Shown here piece by piece: positions 25,972 through 34,431 of a stretch of DNA of 64,000 bases. Source of the stretch: Levilactobacillus namurensis (GTDB lineage Bacteria; Bacillota; Bacilli; Lactobacillales; Lactobacillaceae); assembly GCF_032197885.1 (NCBI RefSeq), contig NZ_CP134159.1, forward strand, positions 496,001-560,000, in the 5' to 3' direction. The translations under genes and the position numbers were made by a program. The notes under the pieces are model-generated. The model searched no databases, was not told the origin of the DNA, and saw nothing but the letters and a program-made list of their open reading frames with translations. Every line of letters starts with the position of its first letter. The stretch's first letter is position 1.

Positions 25972-26342
25972 GTGAATGTTATGGATGAATTTTTGCAAAA
26001 TGTTGTATATCCGATATGTACTAACATCGTATCGCCATTATTACTATTCCTAATAGCTAGTTGGCTCATGAAAGTAAACTGGATTTCGAGAGTTGTCGCG
26101 CGAATATACCAGACAGTTGTGACTGGTTTAAAGATGAATTTGGACGATAATAGTGATGATGCACCAACTAAAGATGCTATTGATGCGACTGATTCTAAGA
26201 TAACTTATAGATCAGATATTAGCCATGAAAACGGTGTTTTACAAAAAATCAGTAAAGATTATGGAGCCATTAATGATTGGAAAATCAGAACTTTCTACCT
26301 TATAAGTCGGAATATGTTAAGCGACAATAAGTTTATTAATTT

Positions 26343-27385
26343 GGTAGATTGTAAAATTAATCCGAACGCTGTTCGGACAAAAAAGATCAGCTTCCTTTAA
26401 AATGGTGTTTACCACAAACCCATCTTTTAGGAGCTAATCTTTTGTCTAGTATAACCTATTCCGAACGAATTAAAATCGAAACCTTTTGTGAACTAGGGCT
26501 GTCCAATATCCAAATGGGCGTTCGGCTGAACCGATCACCGTCAACAATTTCTTATGAATTATCTCGATGTCAACCTTATCAGGCTGAATTAGCACAAACA
26601 GATGCCGAATACAAGCGATCACGATGTGGTCGGAAAACTAAGCTGAGCGATGAGTTAAAGCAAAAAATTCTCAACCATTTACGTCTAAGCTGGTCACCAG
26701 GAATGATTGCTCACGAATTTAAACTAGCTACTAAATCTATTTATAATTGGCTAAATCAGGGGAGAATTGATTTCTCCTTGAATGATCTACCTGAACATGG
26801 CGTACGCCAACGGCGTAACGTTGACCAACGATCCAAATATAATCAATCTTTGGGGCGATCAATTGAACAGCGTCCCATGATGATTAATCAACGTAATCGC
26901 ATCGGCGATTTTGAACTAGATACAGTCGTTGGTCCTCGTGGGCATAGTAAGGCAGTTTTATTAACTTTAATCGATCGAAAATCACGGTTCCTTTGGGCAT
27001 ATCGGTTAAAGGACCGAACGACAGCGAGTGTTAATGAAGCACTGACTAAGTTCCTAACCACTTTTAATGGACCGGTGCACAGTTTTACTGTGGACCGTGG
27101 TACTGAGTTTAGTGGGCTAGTATCATTTGAATCACAATATGGTATTAAGACCTATTACTGTCATGCTTATACGCCAGCTGAACGTGGTAGTAATGAACGC
27201 TTTAATCGGAATTTACGTTATTTTTATCCTAAGGGGACTCGTTTTGAGCACATTAGTGCTCAAGATTTAACGACGACGTTACTCCAAATTAACCAGCGAC
27301 CGCTTAAAATACTTGACTGGAAAACACCGTATCAGGTTATGCTGACCAATTTGTCCAAAAATTCGGATTAAATTTGCAATCTACC
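26343..27385 (+). mobile_element. Complete IS30-family element, ISLpl1 type (1043 bp)
   Basis: Inverted ends begin GGTAGATTGTAAAATTAATC at 26343 and, on the other strand, GGTAGATTGCAAATTTAATC at 27385 (two mismatches in the first 20). The span is 1043 bp, the length of ISLpl1. A 4-bp direct duplication ATTT flanks it (26339-26342 and 27386-27389), so insertion was by transposition and is probably recent. Confidence 0.95.
26442..27371 (+). CDS. IS30-family transposase
   Basis: 309 residues, full length. The N-terminal helix-turn-helix (SNIQMGVRLNRSPSTISYEL) and the DDE core (GDFELDTVVG for the first Asp, FTVDRGTEFSG for the second, CHAYTPAERGSNERFNRNLRYFYPKG for the Glu) are intact. It matches ISLpl1-like transposases common in Lactobacillaceae. 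It probably starts at the TTG at 26442, with TTTTAGGAGC upstream. The stop lies inside the right inverted repeat. It appears active by sequence. Confidence 0.95.
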   Translation: MSSITYSERIKIETFCELGLSNIQMGVRLNRSPSTISYELSRCQPYQAELAQTDAEYKRSRCGRKTKLSDELKQKILNHLRLSWSPGMIAHEFKLATKSIYNWLNQGRIDFSLNDLPEHGVRQRRNVDQRSKYNQSLGRSIEQRPMMINQRNRIGDFELDTVVGPRGHSKAVLLTLIDRKSRFLWAYRLKDRTTASVNEALTKFLTTFNGPVHSFTVDRGTEFSGLVSFESQYGIKTYYCHAYTPAERGSNERFNRNLRYFYPKGTRFEHISAQDLTTTLLQINQRPLKILDWKTPYQVMLTNLSKNSD

Positions 27386-27788
27386 ATTTTAAGATCAAAG
27401 GGCACAATGCTATAAATATTGGGATAGCAACTCAGAAGCTTAATGATATGTTTTTGAAAGGGGTAGGGAATGAGAACGATGTTATTGATGGTAAGGGCAA
27501 AATAAGAATATATATTTATCAAGAAACTGGCGACGAAGGGAATTTTTATTTAGTTCGTTTTGGAAAACACGTCTTGGATAAACCGGTGTTGTTGGAAAAA
27601 GAATCATAGTATGATTTTGATATAGTGGACTATGAAAGTACTCTTTTCTCAAGTTGTGGTGTTTAAGAATAGACTTTCATGGCCTTTTTTATGTGGGCAT
27701 TTAATTTTCAATTTAGGTAACCTATGTTGTCGAAGTCACGTATAATTATTTCTGAAAGCACTTTAATTTAGAAGGGATATGTTACGTT

Positions 27789-28730
27789 ATGGACTATGCA
27801 CAATTTAATGCAGTTAAACCCAAATACGAGGTTCGTGCGAATGAAGTCTGGGATCAACATCATACTGACCCTGCTGTGTATTCGGATAGTCATGCGTTCG
27901 AATGTCCTAATCCTAAATGTCGTTGCCAATTAATTTTAGTTGGATTAGACTCGCTCTCTCCTAAGCGGGTCTACTTCAGAACCTTTCCACATAGTAATCA
28001 TGTAGAGGGGTGCCCGGCTGAGACTATGACTCAGGAAGAATGGCATGAATATATTGGAGAAGGCTCTTCGGAAACTGGAGTACTCAGTCATAATGAATCT
28101 GGTAAAATCATATTTAAACAGCAGAATCGTAAAAACATTATTCAATCAGCACATAATGGAGATGAGGGTGAGCCTTTAAAAGTTCATGTTGACAGCACCT
28201 CAAAATCTCCTTCTGCGCAGGAATACCACGCACGAAGTGTGACAAGCTTTTCACTACACCGTATGTATTTAGAGATTCAACAATCTATTGAGGATAAGGT
28301 GGACTGGCGGAAAATCCCGGTGAAGGTAGAATGGCCTCTATTGGATAAGCATGATAATGTCGTTTCCTGGGCAAAGGATTTTTCTGAAGCCAGCACACTG
28401 GGTGATGTTGTTTTTGACGCTAACAGCGGCCACATTCCACTGCTAAATCAGCTTTTCGTTTTTGCAGGTGAGGCAACCGTTAGCGTGGAAAAAACTGATT
28501 ATGGTGTTCAATATTTTATGCGATTTGTTAATTCACCACTGATGGTACATTGGACAGACAGAACTTTACAGGGGTTGACAAATATTAGGATGCTGAGAGA
28601 TGCCGCTAATTCTAACGATCATCGAAAAATTAAGCTATTGCTGTGTGGATATTTTTACCAAAAAGAAGGGAAGCTGATCTTTTGTCGACGGACTCACCAC
28701 TTATCTGATTATATTTCAATCGTAGATTAG
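27789..28730 (+). CDS. Zinc-ribbon-containing hypothetical protein
   Basis: 313 residues, not recognised as a named family. Near residue 40 is FECPNPKCRCQL, followed by FRTFPHSNHVEGCP, a likely Cys/His zinc site reminiscent of the N-terminal zinc motif of CoiA-like and DUF6035-like proteins. The rest is soluble, with no signal or membrane segment. An AGAAGGGATATG ribosome binding site precedes the start. It sits in the AT-rich accessory segment directly upstream of a decayed Panacea antitoxin gene (38-base gap), so a toxin-antitoxin relation is conceivable but unproven. Codon use is AT-rich, unlike the core genes. Confidence 0.6.
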   Translation: MDYAQFNAVKPKYEVRANEVWDQHHTDPAVYSDSHAFECPNPKCRCQLILVGLDSLSPKRVYFRTFPHSNHVEGCPAETMTQEEWHEYIGEGSSETGVLSHNESGKIIFKQQNRKNIIQSAHNGDEGEPLKVHVDSTSKSPSAQEYHARSVTSFSLHRMYLEIQQSIEDKVDWRKIPVKVEWPLLDKHDNVVSWAKDFSEASTLGDVVFDANSGHIPLLNQLFVFAGEATVSVEKTDYGVQYFMRFVNSPLMVHWTDRTLQGLTNIRMLRDAANSNDHRKIKLLLCGYFYQKEGKLIFCRRTHHLSDYISIVD

Positions 28731-28767
28731 TATTTTATAAAAATATTCTATTTGCTTTTGGGGAGAA

Positions 28768-29206
28768 ATGGCAATGACCATGGAAGCTTTAGCGAAGCAC
28801 ATCATCGGTGTTGCACGGCAACACCGATGTCTTAGTGACCAATCTGCAATTACAAAAGGTCCTGTTTTTTACACTAAAACAGGCGCTTAACCAGCAACTA
28901 CTTAATGAATCTGCGATTGAAAAAACTTATAATCAGCCGTTTGAAGCTTGGCGGTACGGGCCGGTTGAGCGTGAGATTTACGAGAAGTACAAGGTCTATG
29001 GTGCTGACCCAATTACGGAGCGAGACACTGAGAATTCTGAGTATCAGGTATTGAATTCTGTGATTTTTCAATTTTTGCAACGGGACCCTTTCGAGCTTAT
29101 CCATATTTCACATCAGGAGAAGCTTTGGAGTCAGCATGAAACGTATCTAATCGGTTGACGAAGTCAGATTGCCTATACTTTGGACGACGTTGCGGTGGAA
29201 GATTAA
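28768..29206 (+). pseudogene. Panacea (SocA-like, DUF4065) antitoxin-domain gene with frameshift and early stop
   Basis: The proper start seems to be ATG 28768 (GGGGAGA just upstream), encoding TMEALAKHIIGVARQH. The conserved Panacea core (VTNLQLQKVLFFTLKQAL, EAWRYGPVEREIYEKYKVYG) is in another frame from about 28820, so a frameshift lies near 28803-28829, exactly where a perfect 11-bp hairpin sits. A TGA at 29156-29158 then cuts the domain after HETYLIG, and the same frame continues RSQIAYTLDDVAVED to TAA at 29204-29206, resembling the missing family C-terminus. The only open reading, from GTG 28808 (116 residues), lacks a ribosome binding site. Probably inactive, unless frameshifting restores it. 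Confidence 0.7.
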
Positions 29207-29252
29207 TTTTGATGGTCAAGTCAATGAAAAGCTGAAATTCAGATTGATAATC

Positions 29253-29288
29253 AAAAGGCACGATTCCCAGACGGAATCGTGCCTTTTT
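29253..29288 (+). terminator. Terminator after the Panacea pseudogene
   Basis: AAAAGGCACGATTCC - CAGAC - GGAATCGTGCCTTTTT, a perfect 15-bp stem; it works in both directions. Confidence 0.92.
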
Positions 29289-29380
29289 AAGGCGCCAGCT
29301 AACTTGGCCACACTTAGGGGGTCAATGGTTGTTGGACGACTTGAATGGTATAGTTACTGACCTTACGAACCTGGGTATGG

Positions 29381-30019
29381 TCAATCGATTTGTTGGTGGG
29401 TTGACTGCTGGAGGGCGAAGCGCATCAGCTGATCTAAGTCGGGCGTTTGGGTGAACGTGGTCAGGTCATCGGTGTTGAGGAGGGTGCAGAGCCACTGGTC
29501 AATCTCGTCGCTAAGCGGAATCAATCCCACCTCCATCTGCCAATAAAGCAGATCGGGGAGCTCGAAGTAAGCGGCCATGTGGGCGACCGTCCAGCGGGAA
29601 GCCAGCCGGACATAACGCAAGATGTCTTCCGGCCGGTGCGTGGCCGCGGGCCTGGTTGTGGGGTCCGTCAACTGAGCGGCGGTCATAGCGCTATCCGGCC
29701 AAGCCAACCGTTCGCGGCGGTGTTGCCACTGCTGGTGCGCCCGGATAGCCTCAGTGTGGGCGTGAACCGCGGCGGGAAGGTCGGGAGCGACCTGGAGTTG
29801 CGCGAAGCTTTCCGGGGTCAGGTCATAGATCTGACAGACGAGCGCTAAGCGTTCCTGGTCCAATTGACCCGCGCGTTGGCGTTCCAGGTACCAGTAGGCC
29901 CAGGGCTGAATGTCATAGATGGTGCGGATATCGTACTCAAAGTCAGCGGTGCCGGCTGAGTCGCCGTATTTTTCGAGGCGCAGGGCCTTCAGTACGGCAC
30001 CAATCGTATGTTTTGTCAT
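29381..30019 (-). CDS. Hypothetical regulator-like protein
   Basis: 212 residues after choosing ATG 30019 (MTKHTIG), which has GAAAGGAAG upstream; the longer reading to 30046 overlaps that site. Two XRE-like helical segments are visible: TIGAVLKALRLEKYGDSAG near the start and LRYVRLASRWTVAHMAAYFELPDLLYWQMEVG near residue 150, the latter resembling a Cro/CI-type helix-turn-helix followed by a partner-binding tail. No signal peptide or membrane segment. GC-rich like the core genome, unlike the accessory segment to its left. Probably DNA-binding, but the family is not recognised. Confidence 0.55.
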   Translation of the reverse strand: MTKHTIGAVLKALRLEKYGDSAGTADFEYDIRTIYDIQPWAYWYLERQRAGQLDQERLALVCQIYDLTPESFAQLQVAPDLPAAVHAHTEAIRAHQQWQHRRERLAWPDSAMTAAQLTDPTTRPAATHRPEDILRYVRLASRWTVAHMAAYFELPDLLYWQMEVGLIPLSDEIDQWLCTLLNTDDLTTFTQTPDLDQLMRFALQQSTHQQID

Positions 30020-30353
30020 GGAACAGCTTCCTTTCCTATTTAGCACTTCCCATCATATCAAGTCCGGCCAGCGAGTTCATGTGATTTCGTTAAGAATTTA
30101 CGAAGAAGTCGAATTTTTATCTTATAAATATATTTATAGTTCGCTTTACTAGTGATTAAAACGTTGTGGCCAAACACTTGGATAGCCCAACAATATCAAC
30201 CACTGTGCAAATTACATTTTAAATAACAAATGAGCCAATATCTTGCCATTGTTCGTGATTTATGACATTATAGCAGTGGTAAGGATAACTGCTTAGGCAG
30301 TTAAATACCCTTACTGGTCGGGTTGAAGCAAGGAGTTTTTGGAGGCGGTTTCG
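30020..30353. other. Divergent intergenic region
   Basis: Lies between two divergently transcribed genes. TATTTATAGTTCG and GACATTATAGCAG supply -10-like sequences; no further feature can be supported. Confidence 0.35.
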
Positions 30354-31163
30354 ATGATTTCTCTTAGAGGACTCACGACTGAATCCCGGACAGGACTTCA
30401 ACGAACGGGGGTCTTAAACCTTGTGGATTTACATCCAGAAGATGTGACGATTGAAATTCCTGGTGATGATCCTGAGATTGACTGGGAACATGTGCTGTAT
30501 ATCAAGAATTGTCGGGGATATGACAAGTATTCGGGCAGTATCGTTTGGACGACTACTGGTGGTTTTTTCCGGACGCCATTAAGTGCGATAAAGGTAATCA
30601 ATCTGCGGGCCAATACCGGGGTTGTTTGCTGGTTAGACATGAAGGTGTATCGCGACCTGATGAATCGGGAGTACCTGCACCAACAAGTCTCAACGTTGCC
30701 CTATGTTTTAGGGAATTTGCAGCTGGTAACGATTGGTGCAAAAGTCAACAGTCAGTATAGTTGGCTGAACTGTACGATTATCAACACGATTAATCGAACA
30801 GCTTATGAGACACATTCAGAGGTTTTACTGGATGATGGGTTCGATGAGAGCTTAATGATCGAAGTAGGGGAACGTCCGGGTACGCTGAAGAAGAAGGCTC
30901 GTTGCGCAGCTTATATTCATCGTAATGAGCAACAGCACCTGGGACTGATTCAAGCCCAACATCGGGCCGGATACGGTGTCCGTCGTGGCGCTCATCCCAA
31001 TGATACTTATCTGGCCGATATTCGGGCCGCGTTACACGCATTACATATCAGCCGGGATGTTAGGTTAGTTCGTCAGGCTTTTGATAATATTCAATATCCG
31101 ATGCCGAATGATCAATTGCGTAAATTAGTGATTACGATTCGACAGGACGAACGCTTAAATTAA
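30354..31163 (+). CDS. Hypothetical protein, 269 aa
   Basis: The start at 30354 (ISLRGLTTESRTG) was chosen because GGAGGCGG lies six bases upstream; the TTG at 30339 lies before that site. The sequence alternates short beta-type segments (VTIEIPGDDPEID, HVLYIKNCRGY, GSIVWTTTGGFFRTPLSAIKVINL) with a conserved-looking middle (CWLDMKVYRDLMNREYLHQQ ... YSWLNCTIINTINRTAYETHSEVLL) and ends in a helical C-terminus. No signal or membrane segment. Faintly reminiscent of ComK-like competence factors in layout but not enough to assign. Function unknown. Confidence 0.55.
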   Translation: MISLRGLTTESRTGLQRTGVLNLVDLHPEDVTIEIPGDDPEIDWEHVLYIKNCRGYDKYSGSIVWTTTGGFFRTPLSAIKVINLRANTGVVCWLDMKVYRDLMNREYLHQQVSTLPYVLGNLQLVTIGAKVNSQYSWLNCTIINTINRTAYETHSEVLLDDGFDESLMIEVGERPGTLKKKARCAAYIHRNEQQHLGLIQAQHRAGYGVRRGAHPNDTYLADIRAALHALHISRDVRLVRQAFDNIQYPMPNDQLRKLVITIRQDERLN

Positions 31164-31408
31164 TGAGAACTAAGAATCCACTGGAGGAGATGACCGCAGT
31201 GGCTGGATTAGAAATCAAATTTGAGCAAAAAATTCACACTCCCGTGATTTGTTTACAGTGTAGCTGTTTGTTCTATGTTACAATACGAAGAGTATCAACT
31301 TAGTCCATCAGTATTTTGGGTTCTAGGTTGGTTTGCGATGACTATGTTTTAGCGGCCATGGCTGGGCCAACCACCTAGGCCATGACTGCCATGAGGAGGA
31401 AGAGCGTC

Positions 31409-31792
31409 ATGACAGATGTTGACGAAATGGCCGTAGACATCGAACGGATTCACCAATTGAATTCGGTGCTACGTCCCTTTATTAAGCGGCCAAGCAGTGG
31501 GGATGCGGTCACTTTTGAACAATACCGGATCTTACACGAATTGATGAAGGAAAAGACCAGTACCAGTGAATTATCCCGGCGGTTGAACGTCGGCCAATCG
31601 ATGATTTCCATTCAAATCAGTCGGTTGCTGAAGAACGGGTACATCCAAGACGAAACGTTACCGACTGATCGGCGGTACCACGTCTTCCAGATTACCGAAC
31701 GCGGAGAAGCGATTCACGAGCACGTTAGTCTGGTCTTAGCCCACGAATTGCCGCAATTGATGTCAAAGTTATCATCATATGTTAAGTCATAA
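31409..31792 (+). CDS. MarR family transcriptional regulator
   Basis: 127 residues. The winged helix-turn-helix comprises TSTSELSRRLNVGQSMISIQISRLLKNGYIQDETLPTDRRYHVFQITERGEAI, with the D-x-R-x-x wing typical of MarR. The ATG at 31409 has GAGGAGGAAG upstream; the ORF opened at 31382 includes that site and is rejected. Stand-alone gene with a shared terminator. MarR proteins are ligand-responsive dimeric repressors, often of drug or phenolic stress genes. No target operon is adjacent, so the regulon is unknown. Confidence 0.88.
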   Translation: MTDVDEMAVDIERIHQLNSVLRPFIKRPSSGDAVTFEQYRILHELMKEKTSTSELSRRLNVGQSMISIQISRLLKNGYIQDETLPTDRRYHVFQITERGEAIHEHVSLVLAHELPQLMSKLSSYVKS

Positions 31793-31796
31793 TCAA

Positions 31797-31835
31797 AAAG
31801 CGCTGGTAGACGAATTGTCCATCAGCGCTTTGTTG
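31797..31835. terminator. Bidirectional terminator
   Basis: AAAGCGCTGGT pairs with ATCAGCGCTTT, one mismatch, between the convergent MarR and DUF2187-like genes; T-rich on both sides. Confidence 0.8.
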
Positions 31836-31850
31836 TGTGTTCAACGAAAC

Positions 31851-32108
31851 TTATTCAGCGGCCTCTAACTTTTCTTCTGGTTCTGGTAAGGGCGCGCCAT
31901 TCTCATCGACTAGTTGTAATTCGGTTTGCCGAATGACCACTAAGTCCCCGAAAGAGTCAATTTTGTCGGTTTCCTTTTTCTTCAGTTGGTCTGGTTCAAC
32001 TTTGACCAACGCAGCGTGTTCGTAGATCTTGGTGATGGTGCCGTAAAAGGCATCGGAAAACAGTTCGGTTTCCTTGCAGTAAACCCGGTCATTTTCGTGT
32101 AAAGCCAT
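31851..32108 (-). CDS. DUF2187-like KOW-domain small protein
   Basis: 85 residues. LHENDRVYCKETELFSDAFYGTITKIYEHAALVKV is an SH3/KOW-like barrel of the DUF2187 (YkvS) kind; the tail is acidic (PEPEEKLEAAE). ATG 32108 follows GGGGGACGATC. Family members are small cytoplasmic proteins of unknown function. Monocistronic. Confidence 0.7.
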   Translation of the reverse strand: MALHENDRVYCKETELFSDAFYGTITKIYEHAALVKVEPDQLKKKETDKIDSFGDLVVIRQTELQLVDENGAPLPEPEEKLEAAE

Positions 32109-32236
32109 GAATGATCGTCCCCCATTGAAAGTATTTCTAACAGGGTAAAGGTAAACCGCGAAAATGTCAAGGAATAATCTTAAAATTGTTCGAGAAATCT
32201 AACTGACCGGGCCAAATTGGGGGACAGCGCGACGTT

Positions 32237-32857
32237 TTACTTACGCCGCAACCGTTCGATCCGGGATTGCGTCTGGAAATTCTGCAGGATTTCGGTTTGT
32301 TTGGCGACCTGAGCGGCCATGTCCGTAAGGAAGGTGATCTCCAGGTCGTCTAGGGGCGCAGTCTGCTGCGCGGCGTCTAGGAGTTGGTCCATGCGGACGG
32401 TCAGGTCCTGGGTGGCTGCCTGGAGGGTCGCAAAGGCGGGCGTACCCACTAATCCCGTGGCGGGCAACGCGGTGGTCCGCAGGGGTTGGGTGACGCGTGG
32501 CGTCGCGGCAACGGGCCGGCTGTTCACCGTTGCCTGGGCGGTATTGGGCCGGGCAGGTGCTGCGGCCGCCCGTTTGGGTTTGGCCGCCGTCGCGTCAAAG
32601 TAATAGTAGACTTCGCGCGGTTTTAAGGCCGCCTTCTTGATACGGTGGTCGATCGACGGGGCGGCGGAGACAGCGCCCATCACCACGGAAGCCACGTAGC
32701 CCTGTTCCCCCAGCATCTGCCGCAACTTAACGGCTCGGATGCCCTGAATCCCCGGGAACTTTTGCTCGGAGACCGTTTCGACCTCTTCTGGATCTTGCAA
32801 CCAGGCGATGATTTGTGCGCAAATCTTGGCCGCCTGGCTATTCTTGGTGTTTGCCAC
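32237..32857 (-). CDS. Hypothetical protein with Ala/Pro-rich linker
   Basis: 206 residues. The N-terminal domain (ANTKNSQAAKICAQIIAWLQ ... GIRAVKLRQMLGEQGYVASVVMGAV) is helical, followed by DATAAKPKRAAAAPARPNTA, a flexible Ala/Pro/Lys linker. A helical, probably coiled-coil C-terminus follows (FATLQAATQDLTVRMDQLLDAAQ ... QVAKQTEILQNFQTQSRIERLRRK). GTG 32857 is preferred because GGAGGGTG lies seven bases upstream; the longer reading starts inside that site. No membrane segment. Role unknown; the winged-helix-like N-terminus could bind nucleic acid. Confidence 0.6.
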   Translation of the reverse strand: MANTKNSQAAKICAQIIAWLQDPEEVETVSEQKFPGIQGIRAVKLRQMLGEQGYVASVVMGAVSAAPSIDHRIKKAALKPREVYYYFDATAAKPKRAAAAPARPNTAQATVNSRPVAATPRVTQPLRTTALPATGLVGTPAFATLQAATQDLTVRMDQLLDAAQQTAPLDDLEITFLTDMAAQVAKQTEILQNFQTQSRIERLRRK

Positions 32858-33004
32858 GAAATTCACCCTCCAATGTGGAATTTAGTCATTGGTTCTATTA
32901 GACCATGTTTAATTGGGTGGGTGCAAGCGTCGGCGCTGGGTTTCCGTGGTTTTTTCGCGCTTTTTTAGCCGACTGCCAAAATTCGCGGTGAAGTATGGTA
33001 CAAT

Positions 33005-33152
33005 CGACTTACACAGAGAATTTTAAGAGTCGTGTCGGGTCTACGGCACAGGCTGAGGGTTCGTGGCGTCACGGCGCGGATCCACCGACGAGAAGCTTCC
33101 ACGTAAGCGCCAACGCGGGGAGGCCGCACAGTGACGTGCGCCTGCCTTTTTT
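33005..33152 (+). promoter_or_regulatory. Candidate structured leader/attenuator RNA
   Basis: An extended -10 TGGTACAAT ends near 33004. The following 145 bases are GC-rich and end in a terminator-like hairpin (AGGCCGCAC 33121-33129 with GTGCGCCT 33136-33143, then GCCTTTTTT). CGTCAC at 33067-33072 is complementary to GTGACG at 33131-33136, which occupies the loop and first base of the terminator's right arm, so the two could form a pseudoknot or antiterminator. GTGG/CCAC and GGCGC/GCGCC helices lie between. The downstream gene begins 48 bases later. It looks like a riboswitch or attenuator, but no known class is recognised. Confidence 0.55.
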
Positions 33153-33199
33153 GTTTGGACGTCGTCAGCCAGCTTGAAAGAATATAGGAGTGAACGATT

Positions 33200-33469
33200 T
33201 TGCATATTTTTAGAGATGAAAACGGTATTCGCCTCGTGGTGTCACACCAACTGGGTCACTTTGCCGCCCGTTTCGCAGAGTACGCCCCTGAACAGGAGTT
33301 TATCAACTACGCACTACGTAAGGATGCTAAACGTGGCCGTTATCATCTGACCATTGAAAAGACCAACGTTCCCGAATTAGACCAAAACGTCTTCAAGCAA
33401 GAATTAATCTTCGGTGACTTGGGAGACAGCCTCACGCCAGTTCCAGGCGTTACGTTAATGTTAATCTAG
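33200..33469 (+). CDS. Small hypothetical protein, 89 aa
   Basis: Starts at TTG 33200 with TAGGAG nine bases upstream; no better start exists. The sequence (HIFRDENGIRLVVSHQLGHFAARFAEYAPEQEFINYALRK) is soluble and mixed alpha/beta; the family is not recognised. Its placement behind a 145-base structured leader with terminator suggests regulated expression. It has its own perfect terminator at 33479. Confidence 0.65.
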   Translation: MHIFRDENGIRLVVSHQLGHFAARFAEYAPEQEFINYALRKDAKRGRYHLTIEKTNVPELDQNVFKQELIFGDLGDSLTPVPGVTLMLI

Positions 33470-33478
33470 GAATTCGCG

Positions 33479-33505
33479 ACCAGCCGTTTTGACGGCTGGT
33501 TTTCT
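33479..33505 (+). terminator. Terminator of the 89-aa protein gene
   Basis: ACCAGCCGT - TTTG - ACGGCTGGT followed by TTTCTTTT. Confidence 0.9.
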
Positions 33506-33606
33506 TTTGGCCTCAATTTACTGATAAAAAGTTAGCCATTTGGCTTGCATACTGTAATTATTAGCGTTACAGTATGGTCAGAAACCAATAGAAAAGGGGT
33601 TATCTT

Positions 33607-34248
33607 ATGACAAATATCCTAGTTCTGGGCGCCCACGGGAAGATCGCCCAATTAGCCACGGCCATGATGGTTAAGCACCATGACTTGCACCTAACGTTAT
33701 TCTTGCGGAACGCGCAACGGTTGGCAGGCCAAGTCAGCGACCAAGTCACGGTCGTTGAAGGCGACGCGGGCCAGCCGGCCGACCTGAAGGCGGCCATGAC
33801 GGGAATCGACGTGGTTTACGCGAACCTCGCCGGTAGTAACATCGAAGACCAGGCCAAAAACGTGGTCGCTGCGATGGACACGGCGGGCGTGAAGCGGTTG
33901 ATCTGGATCTCCACGTTAGGCATCTACGACGAAGTACCGGGGAAGTACGGCGAATGGAATCACCAGCAACTAGACGGCGGCTACCTGGAGACCTACGCGG
34001 CAGCGGCCAAGGTTATCGAGGCGTCGGACTTGGAGACCACCGTGATTCGGCCGGCCTGGTTGAGCAACCACGATGAGATCAACTACGAGACCACCCAGAA
34101 GGGCGAACCCTTTAAAGGGACGGAAGTTTCTCGTAAGAGTATCGCGGATCTGGTCACCAAGCTGGTGCTGGACCCTAGTCAGGCGATTCATGAATCCCTG
34201 GGGGTCAACAAGCCCAACACCGATGGCGACAAGCCGGCGTGGTATTAA
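33607..34248 (+). CDS. NAD(P)-binding NmrA/YwnB-like oxidoreductase
   Basis: 213 residues, Rossmann fold of the atypical SDR (NmrA/HSCARG) type. The dinucleotide loop is ILVLGAHGKIAQL, followed by LFLRNAQRL (NADP-type Arg after beta-2), VVYANLAGSN, RLIWISTLGIY and TTVIRPAWLSN. Catalytic Tyr-x3-Lys is replaced by YAAAAKVIE in the proper place. Such proteins act as NAD(P)H-linked reductases or redox sensors. AAAAGGGG ribosome binding site. Monocistronic, with a terminator at 34432. Confidence 0.85.
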   Translation: MTNILVLGAHGKIAQLATAMMVKHHDLHLTLFLRNAQRLAGQVSDQVTVVEGDAGQPADLKAAMTGIDVVYANLAGSNIEDQAKNVVAAMDTAGVKRLIWISTLGIYDEVPGKYGEWNHQQLDGGYLETYAAAAKVIEASDLETTVIRPAWLSNHDEINYETTQKGEPFKGTEVSRKSIADLVTKLVLDPSQAIHESLGVNKPNTDGDKPAWY

Positions 34249-34431
34249 GCCGGCGGCCGTTCCTAAGCTAAACGTGTGCAATACCGTAAGTTTCGCGTTA
34301 TAACGAAGGTGAGTGGTGAGTCCCACCACCTAGAGACGCGTTTCTAATCAACACCCGACCGGCGCCTAAGCGGCTAGCGTCACTTTTCCTCCAAACAAGA
34401 CCCCATAGCGGGGGCGCTCCCCGGGTGTCTG

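Larger units (their letters stand above)
25972..27609 (+). pseudogene. Membrane-anchored protein gene split by an IS30 element
   Basis: The 5' part (25972 or, more likely, ATG 25981 to 26342) encodes a hydrophobic N-terminal segment (VVYPICTNIVSPLLLFLIASWLM) and a soluble part ending FYLISRNMLSDNKFIN. The 3' part resumes after the right target duplication at 27390 and reads KIKGHNAINIGIATQKLND ... HVLDKPVLLEKES to TAG at 27607-27609. Removing the 1043-bp element and one 4-bp ATTT copy restores one open frame of about 193-196 codons. With the insertion, translation would run into the element and stop at 26400. The original function is unknown; N-terminal anchor plus small soluble domain. Confidence 0.85.

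Noticed and set aside
30354..31163. Possible ComK-like competence factor
   Set aside because: The layout of short beta segments and a W-x-N-C core is only faintly like ComK; no diagnostic motif could be aligned by eye, so it was left as hypothetical.
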